Positions 1 to 6,114 of a stretch of 6,972 bases of DNA are shown piece after piece. The stretch lies in assembly GCA_009785015.1 (NCBI GenBank), contig WQXD01000194.1, forward strand, positions 1 through 6,972, in the 5' to 3' direction. The notes beneath the pieces were generated by a model. The model was not told the origin of the DNA, did no database searches, and saw nothing but the letters and a program-made list of their open reading frames with translations. The position numbers were made by a program, and so were the translations under genes. How positions within the stretch are numbered: position 1 is the first letter of the stretch; each line of letters starts with the position of its first letter. Source of the stretch: Oscillospiraceae bacterium (GTDB taxonomy: Bacteria > Bacillota_A > Clostridia > Oscillospirales > WRJC01).

Positions 1-271
1 AAGTCAGTATTTTACGATATTTTCCAAAAAATGTTATACAATACATAAGCGGGATAAAAAATAAAAATATCGCTTCTACTAATGATATAGGTTCATTTAT
101 AATATGATCATAATCATACAATTTCCAAACACACATCATAATTAAACAAAAAATCCCAAATATAGTTGCAATAATACCAATCCATTTAGCCGCAGTTTTA
201 GGGAATATAATGCGTAATATAATAAACGGAAATATAAATATAATGATGAAAACAATTCCCGAATTAAACAT
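1..271 (-). CDS. Small multi-spanning membrane protein, 3' end outside window
   Basis: Reading the minus strand from the ATG at 271 gives 90 codons with no stop before the window edge, so the gene is C-terminally incomplete here. The product is very hydrophobic, with three probable membrane segments at about residues 5-23, 31-48 and 63-82. They are separated by a short basic loop (PKTAAKW, 24-30) and an acidic/polar loop (YDYDHIINE, 52-60). I do not recognise the family and assign no function. An AAGAG stretch about 11 nt upstream of the ATG (plus-strand 282-286) is a weak but plausible ribosome site. GC is about 24% by hand count, far below the operon to the right, which suggests different ancestry or a recently acquired segment. 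The gene is transcribed away from everything else in the window. The long open frame, hydrophobic pattern and start signal support a real gene; identity is unknown. Confidence 0.62.
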   Translation of the reverse strand, partial: MFNSGIVFIIIFIFPFIILRIIFPKTAAKWIGIIATIFGIFCLIMMCVWKLYDYDHIINEPISLVEAIFLFFIPLMYCITFFGKYRKILT

Positions 272-330
272 AATTTTATCACTCTTAATATAATTTTTTT
301 AGAGATGAGCAAAAATCGTGATATATATTT

Positions 331-496
331 TGCCCTCTTTCGCAAAGAGGGTGGCACGCGAGCACCTTCAAAACCACGGTAATACCGCGTAAATTCCGCG
401 TGACGGGTGTTTTCGTCCCTCCCAGCAAAGCATCTGATCCGGCAAAACACCACCGCCCCGCGGGGCGGAGCCTCTTTACAAAGAGGCCGGGGGGAG
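331..496. repeat. GC-rich composite of inverted repeats (possible dispersed intergenic element)
   Basis: The interval 272-619 holds no credible gene. Within it is a GC-rich block between AT-rich flanks, built from nested palindromes. CCCTCTTT (333-340) pairs with AAAGAGGG (344-351) across a 3-nt loop. GGTGTTTT (406-413) pairs with AAAACACC (444-451) across 30 nt. CCGCCCCGCGGGGCGG (453-468) is a perfect 16-bp palindrome. GCCTCTT (470-476) pairs with AAGAGGC (481-487) across 4 nt. The first and last hairpins share the core CCTCTTT/AAAGAGG, so related hairpins bracket the block. This architecture is typical of MITE-like or REP-like dispersed intergenic elements. No hairpin is followed by a T-run on either strand, so they do not look like intrinsic terminators. 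Whether the element is repeated in the genome cannot be seen from one copy. Confidence 0.5.
348..420 (+). promoter_or_regulatory. T-box-like antiterminator fragment (probable relic or look-alike)
   Basis: The T-box leader signature is AGGGTGGNACCGCG, pairing downstream with a CGTCCCT-type segment in the antiterminator and terminator. Here AGGGTGGCACGCG (348-360) matches it with one base missing. A second partial match, GGTAATACCGCG, lies at 379-390, and TTCGTCCCT follows at 412-420. The pieces are in the right order for the 3' part of a T-box. There is no room for a stem I/specifier domain, because the upstream sequence is AT-rich coding DNA of the opposite-strand gene. There is also no terminator T-run, and the next gene is not a tRNA synthetase, amino-acid biosynthesis or transporter gene. 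I take it as a relic or as chance similarity inside the palindromic element, not a working riboswitch. Confidence 0.25.
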
Positions 497-553
497 TATC
501 ACTCTTGCGTTGCTCTGCTACTATACATTTTTTTCGCTTTCCATACAGACAGC

Positions 554-583
554 TCGAAAAATTTCATAATTATGTGCTATACT
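554..583 (+). promoter_or_regulatory. Candidate promoter of the GNAT-HTH chimera gene (extended -10)
   Basis: TATACT at 578-583 is a good -10 hexamer and is preceded by TG one base away (TGC, 575-577), making an extended -10 that can work with a poor -35. The only -35 candidate at usable spacing is TCGAAA (554-559), 18 nt upstream, which is weak. Transcription would start near 590, giving a leader of about 30 nt with the GGAG ribosome site (607-610) before the ATG at 620. The promoter begins some 60 nt after the GC-rich palindromic block. Confidence 0.45.
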
Positions 584-619
584 ATTGAAGTGCAATGATT
601 AAAGATGGAGTAAGAATTA

Positions 620-1030
620 ATGAGTATAGCGTATATAGACACAAAAAAATTTCAACCAAATGATTTACAGGATTTGTTTTTATCCGTTGAATGGGAATCA
701 GGAAAGTACCCTGATAAATTGGCTATTGCTATGGAATCTTCCAATACGGTTTTTTCTGCATGGGACAATGAAAAATTAATCGGTCTTTGTAATGCTTTAG
801 ATGATGGTATTATGACTGCGTATATTCACTTTTATTTGAAAAAACTGAGGAAAACGGCAGGTTTATCGCAGTCGCAGCTTGCCAAAGAAGCCGGCGTATC
901 GTTGCGTTCTATACAAATGTACGAGCAGCGCAGCAAAGATGTCAACAAAGCGCAGGCGATCACGCTTGCCAAAATCGCCCGCGTACTCGGCTGCGATATA
1001 GAAGATTTGTTGGAAACTGAAATAATCTGA
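620..1030 (+). CDS. Chimeric small regulator: N-terminal half of a GNAT acetyltransferase fused to a C-terminal XRE-type HTH
   Basis: Residues 1 to about 70 resemble the start of a common Clostridia GNAT N-acetyltransferase: a [11 protein letters not shown] helix (15-25), the pair [19 protein letters not shown] (45-63), then TAYIH (66-70). Where GNAT proteins continue into motif A, the acetyl-CoA loop (Q/RxxGxG/A), this one switches to a complete XRE/HTH_3 domain. That domain begins at [20 protein letters not shown] (73-92), has a recognition helix around [11 protein letters not shown] (93-103), and ends with [13 protein letters not shown] (120-132). Without motif A it should not acetylate; it probably binds DNA as a homodimer. 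GC is about 32% for the GNAT-like half (620-838) and 48% for the HTH half (839-1030) by hand count, consistent with an illegitimate fusion. The start is chosen from GGAG at 607-610, 9 nt before the ATG. The reading frame is intact across the join. It may control the GH95 operon that starts 124 nt downstream; that is inference from position. Confidence 0.85.
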   Translation: MSIAYIDTKKFQPNDLQDLFLSVEWESGKYPDKLAIAMESSNTVFSAWDNEKLIGLCNALDDGIMTAYIHFYLKKLRKTAGLSQSQLAKEAGVSLRSIQMYEQRSKDVNKAQAITLAKIARVLGCDIEDLLETEII

Positions 1031-1053
1031 AAAACGTCAAAATTTTTTATTTT

Positions 1054-1069
1054 GCGAACCAAAGTTCGC
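1054..1069. promoter_or_regulatory. Perfect palindrome upstream of the operon promoter (candidate operator)
   Basis: GCGAAC (1054-1059) and GTTCGC (1064-1069) are perfect inverted 6-bp arms around CAAA. The site starts 23 nt after the HTH gene's stop codon and ends 11 nt before the -35 hexamer of the hydrolase promoter. Arm length and spacing suit a dimeric HTH regulator. It could also be a weak hairpin, but the following TGCTATTTCCC is not a terminator T-run and the minus strand has none either, so I favour an operator over a terminator. An AT-rich inverted repeat (CAAAAT 1038-1043, ATTTTG 1049-1054) abuts it. Confidence 0.4.
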
Positions 1070-1080
1070 TGCTATTTCCC

Positions 1081-1109
1081 TTGACAAAATTTCACTTACG
1101 TGGTATAGT
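1081..1109 (+). promoter_or_regulatory. Strong sigma-A-type promoter of the GH95 operon
   Basis: TTGACA (1081-1086) matches the -35 consensus exactly. A 17-nt spacer leads to TATAGT (1104-1109), one base off the -10 consensus. Transcription should begin around 1116, giving a leader of about 40 nt before the ATG at 1155. The -10 lies in a tandem repeat: TATAGTAAA occurs at 1104-1112 and again at 1115-1123, 11 bp apart. TATAG (1104-1108) and CTATA (1114-1118) also form a short inverted repeat. A repressor or activator could bind there. This is the only strong promoter visible for the four genes to the right. Confidence 0.85.
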
Positions 1110-1154
1110 AAATCTATAGTAAACCAAAAAAATATCGGGGAAGGTGAGATAATT

Positions 1155-3497
1155 ATGGGTGCAAAAACGGAATTGAAACTTTGGTTTGACAAAAGCGCGG
1201 ATACATGGACCCAAGCGCTGCCTTTGGGAAACGCGGAAACGGGGGCCATGATTTACGGCAGGACGGACACGGAAATCATAGCCCTGAACAACGACAGGCT
1301 GTGGTCGGGGCTGCCCGACGAGCAGCAGAACATGACCGCGAAAAACGCAATACCAACAGCGAGAAAATTGATAAACGAAAAAAAGTACGCAGAGGCGCAT
1401 ATGCTGGTCGACAACAAAATGCTCGGTCACTACAGCCAGAGCTATATGGCGCTGGGCAACCTGTATCTCGGTTTTTCGCATGAACAAGAAAAAGTATCCG
1501 GTTACGCGCGGGGGCTCGACCTGTCAAAGGCCGAATACAGCCAAACCTATAAATATGAAGGCGTGACCTACAAGAGGGAAGCGATTCTGTCCTATCCCGA
1601 CAAGATCATGGCGATAAGGCTGACTGCCGACAGGCCGGCTTCCGTCTCGTTTTCCGCCGCCATGGATTCGCAGCTCAGATCCGCCGTGACAATAATATCC
1701 CCCGACACCCTCGAGCTCGCCGGGATTGCGCCGGTTTTCAACGACCCTGTATATGATTCGCCCGATTTGGCCGTCATATACGACGAATCCGAAGACCCGA
1801 AAGGCATAAAATTTGCCGCACGGATCAAAATCATCGCCGAAAACGGGAACATTTCTTCTTCGGGCGATTCATTGCAATTGGAAAACGCCGATTCCGCCGT
1901 CATTTTGCTCGCTACGGGGACTTCTTTTTCGTCATTCGACGAAATGCCCGACCGCGATTTTTCGCGCGAAATCGAAAATATTATAGCCGAAGCCGCGAAA
2001 AAAGGTTACGACAAGCTTTTTTTAAGGCATTTGAAAGATTATGAAAATCTGTTCGGGCGCGTCAGGCTCGATCTCACAAACGGCGAAAATACCGCGAGAT
2101 ACAACGAGAGCTATATCAACAAACCCACGGATATGCGGCAGGCGGAATTTGATGGTGAAACCGACATGGAACTCATCGCCCTGTATTTCCAGTACGGGCG
2201 TTATCTGCTCATATCGTCGTCGAGGGGCGACTCCTTCGCGGCGAATCTCCAGGGTATATGGTGCGATGAAATAAAGCCGCCGTGGTCGTCCAACCTCACG
2301 GTGAATATAAACACGGAGATGAATTACTGGCCCGCCGAAAACACGAATCTGCCCGAATGCCACAAACCTCTGTTCCACCTGCTGGGCGATTTGTCCAAGC
2401 ACGGGGCCAAAACCGCGAAAACCCATTTCGGCTGCCGGGGATTTTCCGCCGCGCACAACGTCGACGTGTGGGCGCACAGCGCCCCGGTCAGAGGAAACGC
2501 CGTCTATGCGTACTGGCCGCTGGGCGGCGCCTGGCTCTGTTTGCACATATTCGACCACTATCTGTTTTCCAAAGACTATAATTTTCTTAAAAGATATTAT
2601 CACGTTTTGCGGGAGGCCGCCCTGTTTTGCTACGACTGGCTGTATTTGGATGAGGAATACGGCAAATTCATGACAAGCCCCGCCACTTCGCCTGAAAACA
2701 TGTTTGTCTACACCGACGCCGCCGGCGAAAAAAAATCGTCCTGCGTCTCAAAGGGCTCAAGTTGTGATATGGCGATTATCCGCCAGCTCTTTTCCGATAC
2801 CATAGAATCGGCGAAAATACTGGGCACCGACACGGAATTCGCCGGCCAGCTCGAAGAACGTCTGGAAAATCTTTTCCCATATCAGATATCGCCGTCAAGC
2901 GGGAGGCTGATGGAATGGTACAGGGATTTCGAAGATGCGGAGCCGGGGCACAGGCACCTCTCTCATTTGCTCGGTGTGTATCCCGGGATCCACATAACAA
3001 AGCAAACCTCCCCGGAATTATTCGAAGCGGCGAGAAAATCCCTTGAAATAAGGCTCGCAAACGGAAGCGGGCACACCGGCTGGAGCTGCTCGTGGGTGAT
3101 CAACTTGTTCGCCAGGCTGAAATCGGGAAACCGGGCCTATGATTACATAAAACAGCTGCTTTCAAAAAGCACGTATCCGAATCTGTTCGACGCCCATCCG
3201 CCTTTTCAGATCGACGGCAATTTCGGCGGGACGGCCGCCGTGGCCGAAATGCTGCTGCAGAGCCACGAAGGCTCAATCGAGCTTTTGCCCGCCCTGCCGG
3301 ACAAATGGAGCGAAGGCTCCGTAAAGGGGCTGTGCGCCCGGGGGAATATAACGGTGGATATATCGTGGGAACAAAACAAACTCAAAAAAGCCGTGTTCTT
3401 CACCGAGGAAGACATAGACTCCGTAAAGCTGAGATACGGCGGCGAGGATTATGAGTTTGCCGTGAAGCCGTTCGAAAAAAATATATTCAAGCTATAG
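1155..3497 (+). CDS. Glycoside hydrolase family 95 enzyme (alpha-L-fucosidase or alpha-L-galactosidase), intracellular
   Basis: This 780-residue protein has the full length and layout of GH95. An N-terminal beta-sandwich opens with [14 protein letters not shown] (22-35) and LNNDRLWSG (44-52). A linker and an (alpha/alpha)6 catalytic barrel (about 280-690) follow, then a short C-terminal beta domain with LLPALPDKW (710-718). Family hallmarks are NLQGIW (364-369), [12 protein letters not shown] (384-395), GHRHLSH (598-604), GHTGWS (639-644) and [14 protein letters not shown] (682-695). By alignment to the Bifidobacterium enzyme AfcA (from memory), N384 and N386 would activate water, E514 in TSPEN is the likely general acid, and D687 is the conserved acidic partner; the family inverts configuration. 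No signal peptide or membrane segment is present, so it likely acts in the cytoplasm on imported oligosaccharides. T382, two residues before N384, may favour L-galactose over L-fucose. The start follows AAGGTGAG (1141-1148). It is first in the operon. Confidence 0.93.
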   Translation: MGAKTELKLWFDKSADTWTQALPLGNAETGAMIYGRTDTEIIALNNDRLWSGLPDEQQNMTAKNAIPTARKLINEKKYAEAHMLVDNKMLGHYSQSYMALGNLYLGFSHEQEKVSGYARGLDLSKAEYSQTYKYEGVTYKREAILSYPDKIMAIRLTADRPASVSFSAAMDSQLRSAVTIISPDTLELAGIAPVFNDPVYDSPDLAVIYDESEDPKGIKFAARIKIIAENGNISSSGDSLQLENADSAVILLATGTSFSSFDEMPDRDFSREIENIIAEAAKKGYDKLFLRHLKDYENLFGRVRLDLTNGENTARYNESYINKPTDMRQAEFDGETDMELIALYFQYGRYLLISSSRGDSFAANLQGIWCDEIKPPWSSNLTVNINTEMNYWPAENTNLPECHKPLFHLLGDLSKHGAKTAKTHFGCRGFSAAHNVDVWAHSAPVRGNAVYAYWPLGGAWLCLHIFDHYLFSKDYNFLKRYYHVLREAALFCYDWLYLDEEYGKFMTSPATSPENMFVYTDAAGEKKSSCVSKGSSCDMAIIRQLFSDTIESAKILGTDTEFAGQLEERLENLFPYQISPSSGRLMEWYRDFEDAEPGHRHLSHLLGVYPGIHITKQTSPELFEAARKSLEIRLANGSGHTGWSCSWVINLFARLKSGNRAYDYIKQLLSKSTYPNLFDAHPPFQIDGNFGGTAAVAEMLLQSHEGSIELLPALPDKWSEGSVKGLCARGNITVDISWEQNKLKKAVFFTEEDIDSVKLRYGGEDYEFAVKPFEKNIFKL

Positions 3498-3506
3498 GGG
3501 GAAAAT

Positions 3507-4985
3507 ATGCCGAGGATATTCGCGTCACTCTTGATTTTTTTGATGGTTTTCGCCTTTTTTTCGTGCAGAGGCGAAACAAAGCCGGATGCCGCCGGTTCAA
3601 ATGATACCGCCGAAACCTTTACCGGCGAAGAAGACCCCGCCGGGCAAAGCTACGCGGATACGCTGCCGGCCGCGGATTTTGAGGGTTATACTTTCAGGAT
3701 AATAGCGCACCACACCTCGACCTGGATAAATTTTCCCGAAGAGGAACAAACCGGCGAGCCGGTGAACGACGCCATGCTCAGGCGCAACAAAGCGCTCGAG
3801 GAGCGTTTCAACATCAAAATCGAAAATATCGCCTTTGACAGCTCCGGCCCGGTTTTGGACAATGTAAAAAAGTCCGCGGCTTCGGACGATCACGCCTATG
3901 ACATGGCGATAGCTTCCATGACGGGCACAATCGCCCCGCTCGCCTCATCGGGCATGCTCCGGGATTTGAATTCAATAAATCATCTGCGGCTGGATCAAAA
4001 TTGGTGGTGCAAATCCATGTACGAAAACCTTCAGGTCGGCGGCAGGATTTTCTATACCACCGGCCCGATATCGGGGTTTTTCTTCTATGCCCCCGTCGCA
4101 ATCTGCTACAACAAGCAACTCGCCCAGGATATGGGCATAGGCGATATTTACCGGCTTGTTTTAAATAACGAATGGACCGCCGATAAATTTTTTGAACTCA
4201 TACAGGACAAATCCAAGGATTTGGACGGTGACGGGGCGGTGACCAAAACCGATTTTTACGCGCTGGCCTGCGACGGCGTGACCGGACAGGCCGCATATAT
4301 CGCTTTCGGGGGAAGGCAGGTTACAGCCGACGGGGCGGGATATTTCAAATTAAACTTCGAGGACGAAAAAACGCAGAACCTCATAAACAAAGCGGCTCCG
4401 GTCTTCGGCGATATCTCCACGGCCTACAGCTCGAAAACGAAGGGCTATACGCGGGTTCCCGGGGAGCCGTATCCCGAAAATACGATTTTCATGGAAAACA
4501 GAGCGCTTTTTATCATAACCCCGATGGGCAACGTGGCGATAGATTTCAGAGCTATGGAAAGCGATTTCGGCATTTTGCCGCTCCCGAAACTCGATTCTTC
4601 GCAGCCCGAATATTATTCATACGGGAATCCGCACGGCCCCATCGGGATAGCGGTTCCCATATATTGCGAAAACGCGGAGCGCACCGGGTTGATTTTGGAA
4701 ACCATGGCGGTGTTGTCATATGATCTGGTCCGGCCCGCCATGTACGACAATATGCTGCAGCAAAAAATAGCCCGCGACGAAGATTCCCAAAAAATGCTCG
4801 ATATAATATACGAAAACACCTATTTCGACTTGAACACGATCCATAACTTCGGGGGAAGTTCAGATTTGCTGCAAAACTGCATGGGGGGCATAAACGAAAA
4901 CTTCGCCTCGTCATACGAAAAAATAAAGGCCAGAGCGGAAAAGGCGCTTGGGGATCTGATCGGCGCCTATACGGCCCTGGATTGA
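3507..4985 (+). CDS. ABC transporter sugar-binding lipoprotein (family 1 extracellular solute-binding protein)
   Basis: The 492-residue product begins with a lipoprotein-type signal: a short basic start, a hydrophobic run (4-18) and FFSC with the probable lipid-modified Cys at 20. The lipobox is not canonical because Phe replaces the usual Leu. A low-complexity acidic linker (21-55) follows, then the mature domain. FEGYTFRIIA (58-67) and the NDAMLRRNKALEERFNI stretch (87-103) are typical of Clostridia sugar-binding proteins of the UgpB/MalE superfamily, as is the C-terminal LDIIYENTYFDL region (430-441). DLDGDGAVTKTD (238-249) matches an EF-hand-like calcium loop, with D238, D240, D242 and D249 as ligands. 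It should capture a glycoside outside the cell for an ABC importer, but no permease or ATPase gene is present in the window. The ribosome site AGGGGGA (3496-3502) overlaps the hydrolase stop codon, so the two are translated from one transcript. The substrate is unknown. Confidence 0.88.
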   Translation: MPRIFASLLIFLMVFAFFSCRGETKPDAAGSNDTAETFTGEEDPAGQSYADTLPAADFEGYTFRIIAHHTSTWINFPEEEQTGEPVNDAMLRRNKALEERFNIKIENIAFDSSGPVLDNVKKSAASDDHAYDMAIASMTGTIAPLASSGMLRDLNSINHLRLDQNWWCKSMYENLQVGGRIFYTTGPISGFFFYAPVAICYNKQLAQDMGIGDIYRLVLNNEWTADKFFELIQDKSKDLDGDGAVTKTDFYALACDGVTGQAAYIAFGGRQVTADGAGYFKLNFEDEKTQNLINKAAPVFGDISTAYSSKTKGYTRVPGEPYPENTIFMENRALFIITPMGNVAIDFRAMESDFGILPLPKLDSSQPEYYSYGNPHGPIGIAVPIYCENAERTGLILETMAVLSYDLVRPAMYDNMLQQKIARDEDSQKMLDIIYENTYFDLNTIHNFGGSSDLLQNCMGGINENFASSYEKIKARAEKALGDLIGAYTALD

Positions 4986-5023
4986 GTATTGAAAATAAAA
5001 AACTATAGGGAGGGAATGTAACC

Positions 5024-6112
5024 ATGGCAAAAAAAATACGCGTCGGAATCATGGGGGGCGGCCGCATACTCGCCGCTCACGCGCCGGGATTTTTAAATGA
5101 GCCGGAACGCTGCGAGGTGGTCGCGGTTGCCGAACCGAGAACGGAGCGGCACGAGGCGATACGCGCCCTGTTCAAAAACAGCCAAATCGCCTTTTACGGC
5201 GATTATACCGAGCTGCTCGAGAAATGCGAGGTGGACGCAGTCGATATAATACTGCCCCACGATTTGCACATGCCCGCGGCAGTCGCCTCCGCGAAGGAGA
5301 AAAAGCATGTTTTGTGCGAGAAAGTGATGGCGCGGAATGTGTACGAGTGCAATCTGATGATCGAAGCCGCGAGGGAAAACGGCACGACGCTGACAATCGC
5401 GCACGACCGCAGATACCACCCCGAATGGGCCACGCTAAAGCGCATCGTGGATTCGGGCGTTCTGGGCCAAATCCTGTTTTGGAAGCTCGAACACAACCAG
5501 GACGTGCTCTTCGCGGAAAACGACTGGGTACGCGACAGATCAAAAATAGGGGGCGGGGCGATCATGAGCTGCCTGACCCATCAAATCGACGCGCTGCGCT
5601 GGTACGGCGGCGAAGTCTGCCGCGTGTCGGCCATGACCAAAACCGAGCCCTCGCGCATGGAGGGCGAATGCATCGGAGCGGTTTTGGCGAATATGGAAAA
5701 CGGCGCGCTCGCGCTTCTTTCCATCAACTGGTTCACGCAGTCCCACACCGCGAAAAACGGCCTTTGGTATGAGTTCAACCATGTCACGGGCACCGAAGGC
5801 GAAGCGTATTATCTCAGCGGCAAGGGCACCTGGCTGAAAACCCGCGGGGGAAACGACAAAATCTTCGAATACGGGCTCGACACCGGCGGCGAATTCGCGC
5901 ACATAAAAGACGAAAACGCGAATTCCGGCCATGTGAACTGCATATCCGAGTGGCTGCGCATGCTTCGCGGAGAGGAAAACGCCGTTTTGACTTATGGGAC
6001 TGACGTGATAAAAACCGTCGAAGTCGCCGAAGCCGCCTATTTGTCCGAAAAGAAGGGCAAAATGATCGATCTGCCGATAACGCCCGCGCCCTGGGGCGAG
6101 GAAGGAGTTTAA
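5024..6112 (+). CDS. Gfo/Idh/MocA-family NAD(P)-dependent sugar oxidoreductase
   Basis: The 362-residue length is normal for the family. The N-terminal Rossmann fold has VGIMGGG (7-13) with H19, an acidic E37 after strand 2 (AVAEP), which suggests NAD preference, and ILPHDLHMPAA (76-86). VLCEKV (96-101) corresponds to the catalytic EKP motif, keeping Lys100 but with Val in place of Pro. The C-terminal alpha/beta domain carries GGGAIMSCLTHQID (176-189); His186 is conserved, but the Asp usual four residues before it is Ser182. It probably oxidises or reduces a sugar or glycoside hydroxyl in the cytoplasm with a nicotinamide cofactor; the substrate cannot be read from sequence. A 38-nt gap follows the binding protein, with a strong AGGGAGGG (5007-5014) 9 nt before the ATG. 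The gap has no hairpin, so read-through is expected. The next gene follows after 2 nt, implying coupled expression. Confidence 0.92.
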   Translation: MAKKIRVGIMGGGRILAAHAPGFLNEPERCEVVAVAEPRTERHEAIRALFKNSQIAFYGDYTELLEKCEVDAVDIILPHDLHMPAAVASAKEKKHVLCEKVMARNVYECNLMIEAARENGTTLTIAHDRRYHPEWATLKRIVDSGVLGQILFWKLEHNQDVLFAENDWVRDRSKIGGGAIMSCLTHQIDALRWYGGEVCRVSAMTKTEPSRMEGECIGAVLANMENGALALLSINWFTQSHTAKNGLWYEFNHVTGTEGEAYYLSGKGTWLKTRGGNDKIFEYGLDTGGEFAHIKDENANSGHVNCISEWLRMLRGEENAVLTYGTDVIKTVEVAEAAYLSEKKGKMIDLPITPAPWGEEGV

Positions 6113-6114
6113 TT

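Noticed and set aside
142..453. Minus-strand 103-codon open frame overlapping the membrane-protein gene and the palindromic block
   Set aside because: It runs out of frame with the much more convincing hydrophobic frame from 271, spans the repeat block, has no clear ribosome site, and its basic/aromatic composition is a frame-shadow pattern.
333..487. Hairpins at 333-351 and 470-487 as intrinsic terminators
   Set aside because: Neither is followed by a T-run on either strand, so they are treated as parts of a repeat element.
400..598. Two overlapping plus-strand small open frames (62-63 codons) starting in the repeat block
   Set aside because: They translate palindromic repeat sequence, have no ribosome site, and run through the promoter region of the next gene.
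320..620. Complete T-box riboswitch
   Set aside because: No stem I/specifier region, no terminator T-run, and the downstream gene is not a typical T-box target; only fragment-level similarity remains.
1054..1069. Palindrome as a terminator of the chimera gene
   Set aside because: The stem is only 6 bp and the downstream TGCTATTTCCC is not a U-tract; an operator is the better reading.
2022..2603. 193-codon minus-strand open frame inside the GH95 gene
   Set aside because: The plus frame there encodes the catalytic core with conserved family motifs; the antisense frame shows no family features and is a codon-bias shadow.
5016..5021. Minimal start-stop ATG-TAA just before the oxidoreductase start
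   Set aside because: It lies only about 2 nt from the ribosome site, too close for efficient initiation, and is a likely chance feature.
4552..5067. 171-codon minus-strand open frame across the end of the binding-protein gene
   Set aside because: It overlaps the conserved C-terminus and the next gene's ribosome site, and its Arg/Pro/Phe-rich composition is a shadow signature.
5224..5772. 182-codon plus-strand open frame inside the oxidoreductase gene
   Set aside because: Arg/Gly-rich shadow in another frame of a well-recognised enzyme; no ribosome site.
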